This document shows, piece after piece, positions 1 to 7,612 of a stretch of 64,000 nucleotides of DNA. The DNA lies in the NCBI RefSeq assembly GCF_009882985.1, contig NZ_WTUZ01000039.1, positions 558,001 through 622,000 on the forward strand, read 5' to 3'. The stretch comes from Paenibacillus silvestris (GTDB lineage: Bacteria > Bacillota > Bacilli > Paenibacillales > NBRC-103111). The translations under genes were made by a program, and so were the position numbers. The notes beneath the pieces are model-generated. The model did no database searches. It saw only the letters and a program-made list of their open reading frames with translations, and had not been told where the DNA came from. How positions within the stretch are numbered: position 1 is the first letter of the stretch; every line of letters starts with the position of its first letter.

Positions 1-294
1 AATGTGCAAACGACGGAAACCGAACAGTTGAATCGCATACCGGATAACGGCAAGAGCACGGAGGAAGTTGCCCTGGAGGGTTGGAGGGGACAAGAAATTC
101 GGGAGGCTTTGCATGAACTAAGTCCTGATCAGAAGCAAGTTGTTGATCTTATCTATTATCAGGGCTACACGCAGCAAGAAGTGTCTGATCAGCAGGCAAT
201 CCCGCTCGGTACAGTGAAAAGCAGGGTGAGGCTAGCTTTAAAGCAATTAAGAGGACGACTTGCCGGTGTAGGGAAGGAGGAAATTCAAAGATGA
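1..294 (+). CDS. ECF sigma factor, C-terminal part (5' end outside window)
   Basis: The reading frame is open from base 1, so the gene starts upstream and only about 97 C-terminal codons are present. Residues around EALHELSPDQKQVVDLIYY and the following QGYTQQEVSDQQAIPLGTVK form sigma-70 region 4: a helix-turn-helix that contacts the -35 element, with the typical GTVKSR recognition helix. The stop overlaps the start of the next gene as ATGA (291-294), so the two are translationally coupled. The partner is an RskA-type anti-sigma factor, which points to an ECF/SigK-like group IV sigma factor controlling a small envelope or metal stress regulon, probably including its own operon. Confidence 0.9.
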   Translation, partial: NVQTTETEQLNRIPDNGKSTEEVALEGWRGQEIREALHELSPDQKQVVDLIYYQGYTQQEVSDQQAIPLGTVKSRVRLALKQLRGRLAGVGKEEIQR

Positions 295-1022
295 ATAAGC
301 CAATGAATGGTTGCGAGAATCTCGAAATGTACGCAGTTGGTGGATTAGACCCGGAAGAACGGGTGGAGTTTGAACGCCATCTCCAAGAATGCTCGGCGTG
401 TGCAGAAGAACTAGTTGAGCTTATTGCACTTGTGGATCTTCTACCGATGGCATCGGAGCCTGTGTCCGTACCTGATGGCATGAAAGCTCGTGTGCTTGAG
501 CATGTTTTGGGTGAGAGCAACGTGCAACCTAGCAGTAGCAAAGTAACCCGAATTCGTCCGTGGCTGGTTGGAGGACTGTCGGCTGCTGTCCTTATCCTTG
601 GTGTATATAGCTACACGCTAAAGCAGAATGTTAATGAATTGCAGTCCAGAATCTCACTTCTTAATCGCCCGGCAGAAGCTGTGCAGGTGAATAATGTTGT
701 GGCGCTCAGCAGCACGGCCAAGGAAATCGTGGCGAAGGGACTTGCAACAATTGTGATTGATGCCAAAGGCACTCATCTGCTGGTGCAAGCAGAACAGCTG
801 CCAGAGCTTAAAAATAGCGAAGCTTATCAAGTATGGCTGATCAAGGGGAAAGAAAATCCGGTGAATGCAGGCACATTCCTGACGCATAATGGTACAGGAG
901 GCTTGTACTACACCATTGATACCAATAGCTATGACACCATTGCGATTACACTGGAGCCTGATGCTCATGGCGACAAACCAAGGGGAACACCAGTTCTGGC
1001 GGCGGCTCTGTTGAAAAGTTGA
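291..1022 (+). CDS. Anti-sigma factor, RskA family, zinc-finger N-terminus
   Basis: 243 residues. The N-terminal 80 residues hold a zf-HC2-type anti-sigma domain with the H-x3-C-x2-C signature (HLQECSACAEEL). One transmembrane helix follows at about residues 92-108 (WLVGGLSAAVLILGVYSY), then an extracytoplasmic RskA domain of about 130 residues with the motifs EAYQVWLIKGKENPVNAGTF and ITLEPDAHGDKPRGTPVL. Such proteins hold the cognate sigma factor at the membrane and release it after regulated proteolysis. The ribosome site AAGGAGG lies at 274-280. The overlap with the sigma gene makes it the cognate regulator. The external signal is not visible in the sequence. Confidence 0.92.
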   Translation: MNKPMNGCENLEMYAVGGLDPEERVEFERHLQECSACAEELVELIALVDLLPMASEPVSVPDGMKARVLEHVLGESNVQPSSSKVTRIRPWLVGGLSAAVLILGVYSYTLKQNVNELQSRISLLNRPAEAVQVNNVVALSSTAKEIVAKGLATIVIDAKGTHLLVQAEQLPELKNSEAYQVWLIKGKENPVNAGTFLTHNGTGGLYYTIDTNSYDTIAITLEPDAHGDKPRGTPVLAAALLKS

Positions 1023-1058
1023 TGGTGAGGAATTACTTAATTTAGCTGGAAGTAATCC

Positions 1059-1114
1059 AAATCCTCCTTTGTTTCGTTACTCTAAAGAGTGGATGAAAAC
1101 ACAAAGGAGGATTT
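1059..1114 (+). promoter_or_regulatory. Hairpin sequestering the ribosome binding site of the cupredoxin gene
   Basis: Bases 1059-1072 (AAATCCTCCTTTGT) and 1101-1114 (ACAAAGGAGGATTT) are perfect 14-bp reverse complements separated by 28 nt. The right arm contains the complete Shine-Dalgarno AAAGGAGG of the gene starting at 1117. The left arm is therefore an anti-Shine-Dalgarno. A small inner stem ACTC/GAGT (1079-1090) sits in the loop. A U-run of four follows the right arm, so partial termination is a second possible role. Confidence 0.65.
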
Positions 1115-1116
1115 TC

Positions 1117-1836
1117 ATGTTGAGAAAAAGTTGGCTGCTTGTTTGTCTGTGTGTCGCAATGTGGATGGTTGGGGCCGTTACCGTATCTGCTGAGGAGCAT
1201 CTCCAAGTGAAATCGGATATGAAGTTGGAGCTGGATGGAAAGCCGCTGCAACTAGACGAGTCGTACCTGATCGATAATTCACTCTTTGTTCCATATCGCG
1301 CGTTCGCGGAAGGAATTGGTGCGGAAGTGAGCTATGAGGCTGCCACTCAGGGAGTAACCGTCCAAAAAGGCGGGTTGACAGTCCATTTAACCATTGGTTC
1401 CTCAGAGGCGATTGTTGGTGGAAGCAGTCGTATGATGGTAGGCCCTGCCCAATTGATAAATAACTCGACGTTCGTGCATTCCCGGTTTCTTTCTGAAGTG
1501 TTTGGGATCAGAGTTCACTATGACGAAGCGACGCGAACGGTTCATTTGGTTAGTTCTGGGCAGCCTTCAGAGAACCCAGCCCCTAAAACCTACGAGATAA
1601 CGATCGAAGGTTTCCAATTCAAGGGCGGGAATATCACCGTGGAATCAGGTTCAACGATTATTTTTACGAATAAGGATAAAGTTAAGCACAATGCCGTGGC
1701 GGAAAATGGGAGTTTCAAGATTCCGTTGTTGACAACAGGTGAATCGGGGAGTATAACGTTAACTGAGCCTGGTGACTATGCGTATTTCTGTGAATTGCAT
1801 AAAAATGCGATGCAGGGGACGATTACAGTCAAATAA
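1117..1836 (+). CDS. Secreted copper-amine-oxidase-N-domain / cupredoxin protein
   Basis: 240 residues from the ATG at 1117, chosen over an upstream ATG at 1069 because AAAGGAGG sits at the right distance. A signal peptide (LRKSWLLVCLCVAMWMVGA) precedes a Cu_amine_oxidN1-like domain (about residues 30-150), a non-catalytic module common in Paenibacillus surface proteins. The C-terminal 80 residues are a plastocyanin-like cupredoxin with a full type-1 copper ligand set: His191, Cys225, His228 and Met232 (FCELHKNAM). It probably binds copper or passes electrons outside the membrane. It lies 94 bp after the anti-sigma gene and may belong to that regulon. Its ribosome site is inside a strong hairpin. 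Confidence 0.85.
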   Translation: MLRKSWLLVCLCVAMWMVGAVTVSAEEHLQVKSDMKLELDGKPLQLDESYLIDNSLFVPYRAFAEGIGAEVSYEAATQGVTVQKGGLTVHLTIGSSEAIVGGSSRMMVGPAQLINNSTFVHSRFLSEVFGIRVHYDEATRTVHLVSSGQPSENPAPKTYEITIEGFQFKGGNITVESGSTIIFTNKDKVKHNAVAENGSFKIPLLTTGESGSITLTEPGDYAYFCELHKNAMQGTITVK

Positions 1837-1850
1837 ACCGTGAACGATTA

Positions 1851-1873
1851 GGGGGCGAATCCCCCTTTTTTTC
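1851..1873 (+). terminator. Rho-independent terminator after cupredoxin gene
   Basis: GGGGG-CGAAT-CCCCC stem followed by seven T residues, 14 bp after the stop codon. Confidence 0.85.
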
Positions 1874-1966
1874 ATTTTACATGGAATATTTTATGGGCGA
1901 TTGGGTGAAGTTAGGAAGGCCGTACTAATAGTCAAAAATAAGATGGAATAGAGGAGAAATACGGAT

Positions 1967-2266
1967 ATGAAATGCAAAATAAACCGAAACGCTGCGAAGG
2001 TTTTGAAGGATATGTTGAGTCAGGAAGGCGCGGAAGGCAAGATGGTCCGAGTCATTATTACACAGAATCATGGTGATCATGGTCATTATGACGTCATCTT
2101 GGATCATGCCACTGAGAATGATGAAATCGTAGAAACAGATAAAGGGATTAATGTCATACTAGATAAACGAGAAAACCTGTTAGATGGCGTTTGGATTCAG
2201 TATTTTCATGTCCCGGATGAAGGTTTTTTCATTACGAATCCTTCTACAGGATTTCTTGAGAAGTAA
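1967..2266 (+). CDS. HesB/IscA-fold protein lacking the cluster cysteines
   Basis: 99 residues, start preceded by GAGGAG. The pattern KINRNAAKVLKDML..., a central YDVILDHATENDEIVETDKGINVILDK and the end GFFITNPS follow the HesB/IscA (iron-sulfur biosynthesis) fold seen in small Bacillales proteins. The three cysteines that bind clusters in true A-type carriers are absent; the protein has only one cysteine, at residue 3. The turn where GCGG is expected instead reads NHGDHGHYD. A classical cluster-carrier role is therefore unlikely. Metal binding through histidines is possible but unproven. It is a single gene between two terminators. Confidence 0.7.
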   Translation: MKCKINRNAAKVLKDMLSQEGAEGKMVRVIITQNHGDHGHYDVILDHATENDEIVETDKGINVILDKRENLLDGVWIQYFHVPDEGFFITNPSTGFLEK

Positions 2267-2269
2267 GGT

Positions 2270-2316
2270 AATGACGTATATTCTTGTCGTAAGTATGGAC
2301 AGGAATATACGTCATT
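2270..2316. terminator. Bidirectional terminator between convergent genes
   Basis: Perfect 14-bp inverted repeat (arms 2270-2283 and 2303-2316, core ATGACGTATATTC) with T-rich sequence on the right. It lies between the convergent ends of the HesB-like gene and the GntR gene. Confidence 0.7.
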
Positions 2317-2323
2317 TTCATTT

Positions 2324-3037
2324 CTATTCACGTTTGATAAAAAATTTAAAGACGCTGTTTTTCAAATAGTCCAGCGAATAGAAGACAGGTCGATCTTCTT
2401 CATCGAAATGAAGTTGTTTTAATAATAGAATTTCATTGCCGAGCACTTTCACCGCATTCTGATCCATTTCTTCGGAGCTGCTTAACGCGCAAATTTCGGT
2501 AATGGCGTAGGCGATGTTGATGCCCATCTTGCTCTTTAAGAAATCAAAGATAGCTCCTGAGAATTCCCCCTCAAAATGGCCTGCCACTAGACTCTGCGGA
2601 AAAATATTATAGTAAAATGCCACTTTCTTACCGTTTGCTGTTCGCGAACGCTCCAAAATGACAACCTTTTCATCCTCATCAATTTGTAATTGCTTTCTCC
2701 AATCTTCCTCTGGCTCTCGTGTATAGATCTTAATGTCTAATTCGCTCTCGATATAACCTTCATTTTTAATCATTTGCCCCACGCTTTGCAGCTTGCTTAG
2801 TGGGTTGATAATGAAATCCGGACGATTGTTGACATAGGTCCCGACACCGTTTTTACTAATGAGCACCTTCTCCCGCTGAAGCATCTTGAGCGCTTCGCGG
2901 AGGGTAGGGCGGCTTACCTCGTATTTCTTGGCGAGCTCCGGTTCAGACGGAAGCTTGTCTCCCGGCTTAAGTTCACCTTCGTTGATGCTTCTTTCGATCT
3001 CTTCTTTGACTCTGAGGTAAAGCAGCTTTTTCTCCAA
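2324..3037 (-). CDS. GntR-family regulator, HutC/UTRA subfamily
   Basis: 237 residues with a TTG start preceded by AAAGGAAT. The N-terminal winged helix-turn-helix (LPSEPELAKKYEVSRPTLREAL) is typical of GntR proteins. The C-terminal 160 residues match the UTRA ligand domain of HutC-like members, which bind small metabolites such as sugar phosphates, phosphonates or amino-acid derivatives. It is divergent from the seven-gene operon beginning at 3353. Matched palindromes TGTCTGACA (3101-3109) and TGTCAGACA (3247-3255) flank the intergenic space, so it most likely represses both itself and that operon and responds to the transported substrate. Confidence 0.88.
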   Translation of the reverse strand: MEKKLLYLRVKEEIERSINEGELKPGDKLPSEPELAKKYEVSRPTLREALKMLQREKVLISKNGVGTYVNNRPDFIINPLSKLQSVGQMIKNEGYIESELDIKIYTREPEEDWRKQLQIDEDEKVVILERSRTANGKKVAFYYNIFPQSLVAGHFEGEFSGAIFDFLKSKMGINIAYAITEICALSSSEEMDQNAVKVLGNEILLLKQLHFDEEDRPVFYSLDYLKNSVFKFFIKRE

Positions 3038-3098
3038 ATTTCAGCGATTCCTTTCCATAGGTTGATGATGGTCAAGTTCAATGAGTACTAAAATCCGA

Positions 3099-3156
3099 GC
3101 TGTCTGACAACAATAGTGTACCACATTTTATAAAATTTGAAAGACTAGATAGGCAA
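3099..3156 (-). promoter_or_regulatory. Candidate autoregulated promoter of the GntR gene with operator
   Basis: On the minus strand, TTGCCT (3151-3156) and TATAAA (3127-3132) are spaced by 18 bp. The palindrome GCTGTCTGACA (3099-3109) lies just downstream of the expected start point. The same 11-mer occurs in reverse complement at 3247-3257. Confidence 0.5.
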
Positions 3157-3210
3157 TATTATCAGCAGAATAGAGCTATTTATCTACATAATTATTTAAC
3201 ATTGGATCGA

Positions 3211-3257
3211 TTGACACAAGTGAGATATCTTCCCTATAATTTTAGATGTCAGACAGC
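3211..3257 (+). promoter_or_regulatory. Promoter and GntR operator of the 3353-10985 operon
   Basis: TTGACA (3211-3216), 18-bp spacer, TATAAT (3235-3240): a near-perfect sigma-A promoter. The palindromic site TGTCAGACA (3247-3255) covers the expected transcription start, a classical repressor position. The core GTCNGAC resembles the GT-N-T-NN-AC type sites known for HutC-like GntR proteins. Confidence 0.75.
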
Positions 3258-3305
3258 ATGAACTGCAGCGGGAATGAAAGGAGGACTTGCTAAAAGGAGG
3301 ACGGC

Positions 3306-3356
3306 ATGATGATAAATGGCATATCATTTGATATCACGGAGGGGCATTTTAAATGA
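3306..3356 (+). CDS. Putative 16-residue leader peptide coupled to the next gene
   Basis: ATG at 3306, 5 nt after a perfect AGGAGG (3295-3300), opens a 16-codon frame MMINGISFDITEGHFK. Its TGA overlaps the ATG of the main gene (ATGA, 3353-3356). The ribosome site is stronger than the internal GGAGGGG used by the downstream gene. This suggests translational coupling or leader control. Nothing is known about such a peptide, and it may be non-functional. Confidence 0.45.
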   Translation: MMINGISFDITEGHFK

Positions 3357-4687
3357 GGAAAAAAGTGTTAAGTCTAATGACGATATTAACTTTGGCGGTT
3401 CCTTTCTTCACTAACGCGAGCACCACCCATGCTGCAAGTTATTCCGAACTGGCTGCCTACTGGGCACCTCAGATTTACCAGGATGTGAATGCTGATCTTG
3501 ATGTAAGGGCAGATTTTATTACCAATTTCAACTATGACGGTGATTATTTGGCTCGCAATAACTGGGATAATCTCTCCAATTACAATGAAAATGGATACGT
3601 CTACTATAAAGTGTCCGAAACGACAACGCATTACTTTATTGAGTATGACTTGTTCCATGCAAGAGACGATGCTTACACCAGACCGCTTGATGCTCATGAG
3701 AATGACCTTGAAGGGCTATTCCTTGTGATCAAGAAGGATGGATCCAATTATGGGTCGTTCCAGTTAATGGAAACCATGGCACATAACCAGTGGTACGATT
3801 ACACGAATGATCCCAACATTACCGCTGGTACCGATAACGTTGATGGTGGCGTTCTCTTCAATGGAAGTCATCCTATGGTGTTTTGTCAGGCGAATGGACA
3901 GAGTCCTAGCGGTGGGCATGGCGTCAAAGCCTATGACGGATCAAGCGCTCCGGGCGGAGATGGCATCGTCTACGATTACTCGGGTGTAGCACAGTTCCCA
4001 ACGAATACATCAGGCAGCTATACGAACCATTACAGCTACGCATTAGTGGAGTGGGGAGATCTTTGGAACCGCCGGAATGACCCTAATATTTTCGCTTCCT
4101 GGGGCACGATTGCAGGCGACAACCATACAGCTAACTCGGCGAATGCGCCATGGGGCTGGGACGATAGTGATGACGGGCCTGCCTTGCAAGGGATGAACTG
4201 GTCTGATCCGGCTCACCAAGTCGATGTGCACCTGAATGGACTCGGTAATTTTTCGCATACCTATGTGTTTAATCCTTACTACTCTCATAAAATAGTTCTC
4301 CAGAATGCACAGAGTCTTGAAGATCGCGATCCGTTCGGCAATAAAAGCGATATGTTCATTAAAGCCTACGTGAACGGTCAAGGACAGACAGATGCTAGGT
4401 TCTGGAAGAAAAATGATGCTCCAAAAAATCAAGTTTACAATATCGCTTTTGGTGCCAATGATGCAGAATTCGGTCCTAACTTCTCGGAAAACTACAACAC
4501 CGTCTATGTAGCGAAACCATCCAATAGCAATGTTGAAATCCATGTCTATGATTCAGATGGAACTTCTGGTGATGACGATATGGGATATGTCTCAGCAGTT
4601 GTAGCGCCTGGAAGCACCCAATCTTGGACAAATGCACTGACAAGTAATGGGCAGGCCAAGGTTTCCGCTACCGTCACTGCGCAATAA
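3353..4687 (+). CDS. Secreted protein, tentative NPP1/VPS62-like beta-sandwich
   Basis: 444 residues with a Sec signal peptide (KKVLSLMTILTLAVPFFTNA, cleavage near THAAS). The mature part starts ELAAYWAPQIYQDVNADLDVR and carries a THYFIEYDLFHARDD segment and the acidic/histidine motif DAHENDLEG, followed by METMAHNQWYDY. This arrangement recalls the family around VPS62 and necrosis-inducing (NPP1) proteins, where a comparable H-x-x-D-x-E motif binds a metal. The last 110 residues (SDMFIKAYVNGQGQ onward) look like a separate C2-type beta-sandwich. It is the first gene of an operon with an ABC importer and a phosphatase-like enzyme, so an extracellular substrate-releasing or binding role is plausible. 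Family assignment is tentative. Confidence 0.5.
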   Translation: MRKKVLSLMTILTLAVPFFTNASTTHAASYSELAAYWAPQIYQDVNADLDVRADFITNFNYDGDYLARNNWDNLSNYNENGYVYYKVSETTTHYFIEYDLFHARDDAYTRPLDAHENDLEGLFLVIKKDGSNYGSFQLMETMAHNQWYDYTNDPNITAGTDNVDGGVLFNGSHPMVFCQANGQSPSGGHGVKAYDGSSAPGGDGIVYDYSGVAQFPTNTSGSYTNHYSYALVEWGDLWNRRNDPNIFASWGTIAGDNHTANSANAPWGWDDSDDGPALQGMNWSDPAHQVDVHLNGLGNFSHTYVFNPYYSHKIVLQNAQSLEDRDPFGNKSDMFIKAYVNGQGQTDARFWKKNDAPKNQVYNIAFGANDAEFGPNFSENYNTVYVAKPSNSNVEIHVYDSDGTSGDDDMGYVSAVVAPGSTQSWTNALTSNGQAKVSATVTAQ

Positions 4688-4753
4688 GGTTATTGCAGGA
4701 GTAAGTCGGTTCAACGAAAAATTCAAAAGAGAATACATCTAGGAGGATGGGCA

Positions 4754-5866
4754 ATGTTTTTGAAACCGAAGGCACGTACTGTAAGTTTGTTATTAGCAGC
4801 ATCATTCATGTTAACCACCGTATTAACAGGGTGTGGAGCTGGCGGAAGCAAGACAGCCAGTGCACCAGCATCAACGCCAGCCAGCACGACAAGCAGTGAG
4901 CCTGCGAAAGCTACGAAAGCACCAGAGTCGAAGAAACTGGTTGTTTACGCAGCGTTAAACGAAGATGATATCGTACAAATTCAAAAGAAGTTCAAAGAAG
5001 ATACGGGCATTGAGATTGAATACTTGCGTTTAAGCGGTGCCGGTGAAGCTAGTACGCGCATTCAAGCTGAAAAAGCTACACCTAAAGCGGATATCTTCGT
5101 AGGGGGCTCGGTTGAGTTCTATGAGCCGCTTGCTCAGCAAGGATTGCTTGAAAAGTACACGTCCCCGAATGCCAAGGAAATTGAGTCCCGTTTCAATGAT
5201 CCGAAGGGGTACTGGCAAGGCTGGTACATGGGCGTTCTCGGTATCGTTCTGAACAAAGATAGATTCCAGAAGGAGCTTGCTCCGAAAGGCGTAAAAGAGC
5301 CAGCGACATGGGACGATTTGCTCGACCCTAACTATAAAGGTCTCTTCCTTACGTCCAATCCTGCAACAGCGGGCGGGGGTTATATCTTTGTTGCTGACCA
5401 GTTGTTCCGATTGGGAGAAGAAAAAGGTTGGGACTATTTGAAAAAGCTTAGCGCCAATGTGCACCATTACACACCAGCTGCCGGAGACGGAATTACGCTT
5501 ACTGCGACAGGCGAATTCGTAGCGGCTATGTCCTGGGCACATGATATCGTAAAATCCGCTCAAAAAGGTTACCCAATTAAGGTTATCGTTCCTGAGCAAA
5601 CGGCTTTTGAAATCGGCGGTGTTGGTGTAGTCAAGGGTGGAGCGAATACCGAAAATGCGAAGAAATTCGTAGATTGGTTGTTAACCAAACCGGTTGGGGA
5701 AATGAACACGAAGCTGTCTAATCGCTACTCCGTTAGAAAAGATGTAGCCCCACCAGAAGGTATGATCAAGATTGAGGATGTCAAGCTAGTGAACTATGAC
5801 AGAGATAAAGCTGCTTCTATGAAAGCTGATGTTGTGAAGAAATTTACGGAAATGACAAGCAAATAA
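4754..5866 (+). CDS. ABC transporter substrate-binding lipoprotein (AfuA/FbpA type)
   Basis: 370 residues, start after AGGAGGA. Lipobox LTGC with Cys27, then a serine/alanine/threonine-rich linker to about residue 60. The mature domain begins KKLVVYAALNEDDIVQIQKKF and contains ADIFVGGSVEFYEPLAQQGLL and WYMGVLGIVLNKDRF, the layout of the periplasmic-binding cluster that holds ferric-ion, 2-aminoethylphosphonate and hexose-phosphate (AfuA) binders. It lacks the paired tyrosines usual at the end of ferric binders, and the operon includes a phosphatase-like enzyme, so a phosphorylated organic ligand is more likely than iron. That choice is inference. Confidence 0.85.
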   Translation: MFLKPKARTVSLLLAASFMLTTVLTGCGAGGSKTASAPASTPASTTSSEPAKATKAPESKKLVVYAALNEDDIVQIQKKFKEDTGIEIEYLRLSGAGEASTRIQAEKATPKADIFVGGSVEFYEPLAQQGLLEKYTSPNAKEIESRFNDPKGYWQGWYMGVLGIVLNKDRFQKELAPKGVKEPATWDDLLDPNYKGLFLTSNPATAGGGYIFVADQLFRLGEEKGWDYLKKLSANVHHYTPAAGDGITLTATGEFVAAMSWAHDIVKSAQKGYPIKVIVPEQTAFEIGGVGVVKGGANTENAKKFVDWLLTKPVGEMNTKLSNRYSVRKDVAPPEGMIKIEDVKLVNYDRDKAASMKADVVKKFTEMTSK

Positions 5867-5888
5867 GTGATGTAAAGGAAAGCTTGTA

Positions 5889-5923
5889 CACCTCCTCCTG
5901 CGGCCAATTGGCAGGGGGAGGTG
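5889..5923 (+). promoter_or_regulatory. Intercistronic hairpin overlapping permease translation start
   Basis: Arms 5889-5901 (CACCTCCTCCTGC) and 5911-5923 (GCAGGGGGAGGTG) pair over 13 bp with one G-T wobble around a 9-nt loop. There is no U-run, so this is not a standard terminator. The right arm contains the GGGGGAGG-like ribosome site. Such hairpins after binding-protein genes stabilise upstream mRNA and lower permease translation. Confidence 0.55.
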
Positions 5924-7600
5924 CATGCTTATAACCGAAAGGTGTGGAAAGTCTTGATTTCAACTACTGTCAAAGATACCTGGTCGGAAATAAAGAAGTT
6001 GCGGAAGGAACCTGCTGTCGCTTTGGGTGTGGCAGCAATCATTCTGATCACCTGTTTTTTTGTCATTTGGCCTATTCTGAAGGTGCTAAGCTTCACTCGC
6101 CCGGAGGATTATCTGAAGCTCTTTACATTCACCCGATGGTATCATGCCGCTTTGAATAGTGTATTCATGACAGCTATCTCAACCGTTTCATGTACAGTTA
6201 TTGCTTTTATTTTTGCCTATACGATTACCAGATTGAAAGTTCCCTGCAAAGGGCTCTTTAAATTTATAACGATATTGCCGATTGTTTCACCTCCGTTTAT
6301 TGTCGCTCTGTCCTACATTCTGCTCTTCGGCAGACAGGGCATCATTTCGAAATATGTGCTGCACGTTAATATAGATGTCTACGGTTGGCATGGGCTTTGG
6401 CTCGTGCAAACGATGACCTTTTTCCCCTATGCTTATGCGGTCATTCACGGTGTATTGAAATCAACCTCCACGAATCTGGAGTATGCGGCTTATAATCTCG
6501 GTGCCTCTCATTGGCAAGTATTTAAACAAGTATTTCTTCCCCTATGCAGGCCGGGTATAGCAGGCGGGGCATTAATTACAGCAATGAACGTGTTAGCTGA
6601 CTTTGGAAATCCGATGATCATAGCTGGGAACTTCACGGTTCTTCCAACAGAAGCATATATGCAAATGTCAGGGATGTTCGATCTAAATTCGGCTGCTGTG
6701 CTCTCAACCGCGCTGCTGGTTCCTGCACTTGGTCTATTTGTATGGAACAGGGCTTGGGTAGGTAAGCGATCCTACGTTACTGTTACCGGTAAAGAAACAT
6801 CCCTGGAGCATTTTCCACTGCCCTTTGCGGTGAAATGGGGGTTATTTGCTTTCTGTATGCTCGTCACGCTCATTGTTCTTTCGGTTTATGGCGTGTTGTT
6901 TTATGGAGCTTTCACCAAGACATGGGGATTCGACTGGTCGTTCACGCTGCAAAATTTACAATATGTGGAGGCCAAGGGAAGAGAAATTTTCAACAGCTTG
7001 AAATTCGCTTTGCTTGCATCGTTAGCGGCTGGATTCTTTGCCTTGCCACTTGCCTATATCGTTCAGAGGAAGCGTATAGGCATTAACCGATTGCTTGATT
7101 TCTTGGCGATATTGCCGGGGGCTGTACCGGGAGTTTTCTTAGGACTTGGCTTCGCCATGGCCTTTAACGAGAAACCGCTGCTGCTTTCAGGAACTTCGCT
7201 CATTATGGTTCTTGCGCTCATGTTCTGGAATTTACCGACCTGCTATAGCGCCAGTCTGGCTGGTCTTCAGCAGATCAGCGGAGCGCTGGAAGAAGCTTCA
7301 CTGAATCTTGGTGCCAACAACTTCGCTACATTCAGGAAAATTGTCCTTCCTTTGTTGAAAGGGCCTTTTATCTCGGGGATTGTCGTGTCTTTTCTGCGGT
7401 CCGTTACTTGCTTGAGCGTCATTATATTCATTTATTCGGCGAAAACTTCCGTGGGTACGGTGTCCATTCTTGGATTAGTGCAGAACGGGGCTTGGGGAAG
7501 CGCATCGGCCTTTACGGTTGTGCTGATTTCCATCGCATTCGTTGTGCTGCTGTTGGCACAGTTTTTCTTGAAAAAGCAGGGCAGATCGATAGAACTATAA
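5921..7600 (+). CDS. ABC transporter permease, fused double domain
   Basis: About 559 residues with roughly 12 transmembrane helices in two homologous halves, each with an EAA-type loop: EYAAYNLGASHWQVFKQVFL (about residue 190) and EEASLNLGANNFATFRKIVL (about residue 460). This fused arrangement is typical of FbpB/AfuB/PhnU-like permeases and fits the neighbouring binding protein and ATPase. The start is uncertain: GTG at 5921 directly abuts GGGGGAG, while GTG 5942 or TTG 5954 downstream of AAAGGTG are alternatives. The 3' end is 12 bp before the ATPase start. Confidence 0.88.
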   Translation: MHAYNRKVWKVLISTTVKDTWSEIKKLRKEPAVALGVAAIILITCFFVIWPILKVLSFTRPEDYLKLFTFTRWYHAALNSVFMTAISTVSCTVIAFIFAYTITRLKVPCKGLFKFITILPIVSPPFIVALSYILLFGRQGIISKYVLHVNIDVYGWHGLWLVQTMTFFPYAYAVIHGVLKSTSTNLEYAAYNLGASHWQVFKQVFLPLCRPGIAGGALITAMNVLADFGNPMIIAGNFTVLPTEAYMQMSGMFDLNSAAVLSTALLVPALGLFVWNRAWVGKRSYVTVTGKETSLEHFPLPFAVKWGLFAFCMLVTLIVLSVYGVLFYGAFTKTWGFDWSFTLQNLQYVEAKGREIFNSLKFALLASLAAGFFALPLAYIVQRKRIGINRLLDFLAILPGAVPGVFLGLGFAMAFNEKPLLLSGTSLIMVLALMFWNLPTCYSASLAGLQQISGALEEASLNLGANNFATFRKIVLPLLKGPFISGIVVSFLRSVTCLSVIIFIYSAKTSVGTVSILGLVQNGAWGSASAFTVVLISIAFVVLLLAQFFLKKQGRSIEL

Positions 7601-7612
7601 GTGGAGGAAACC

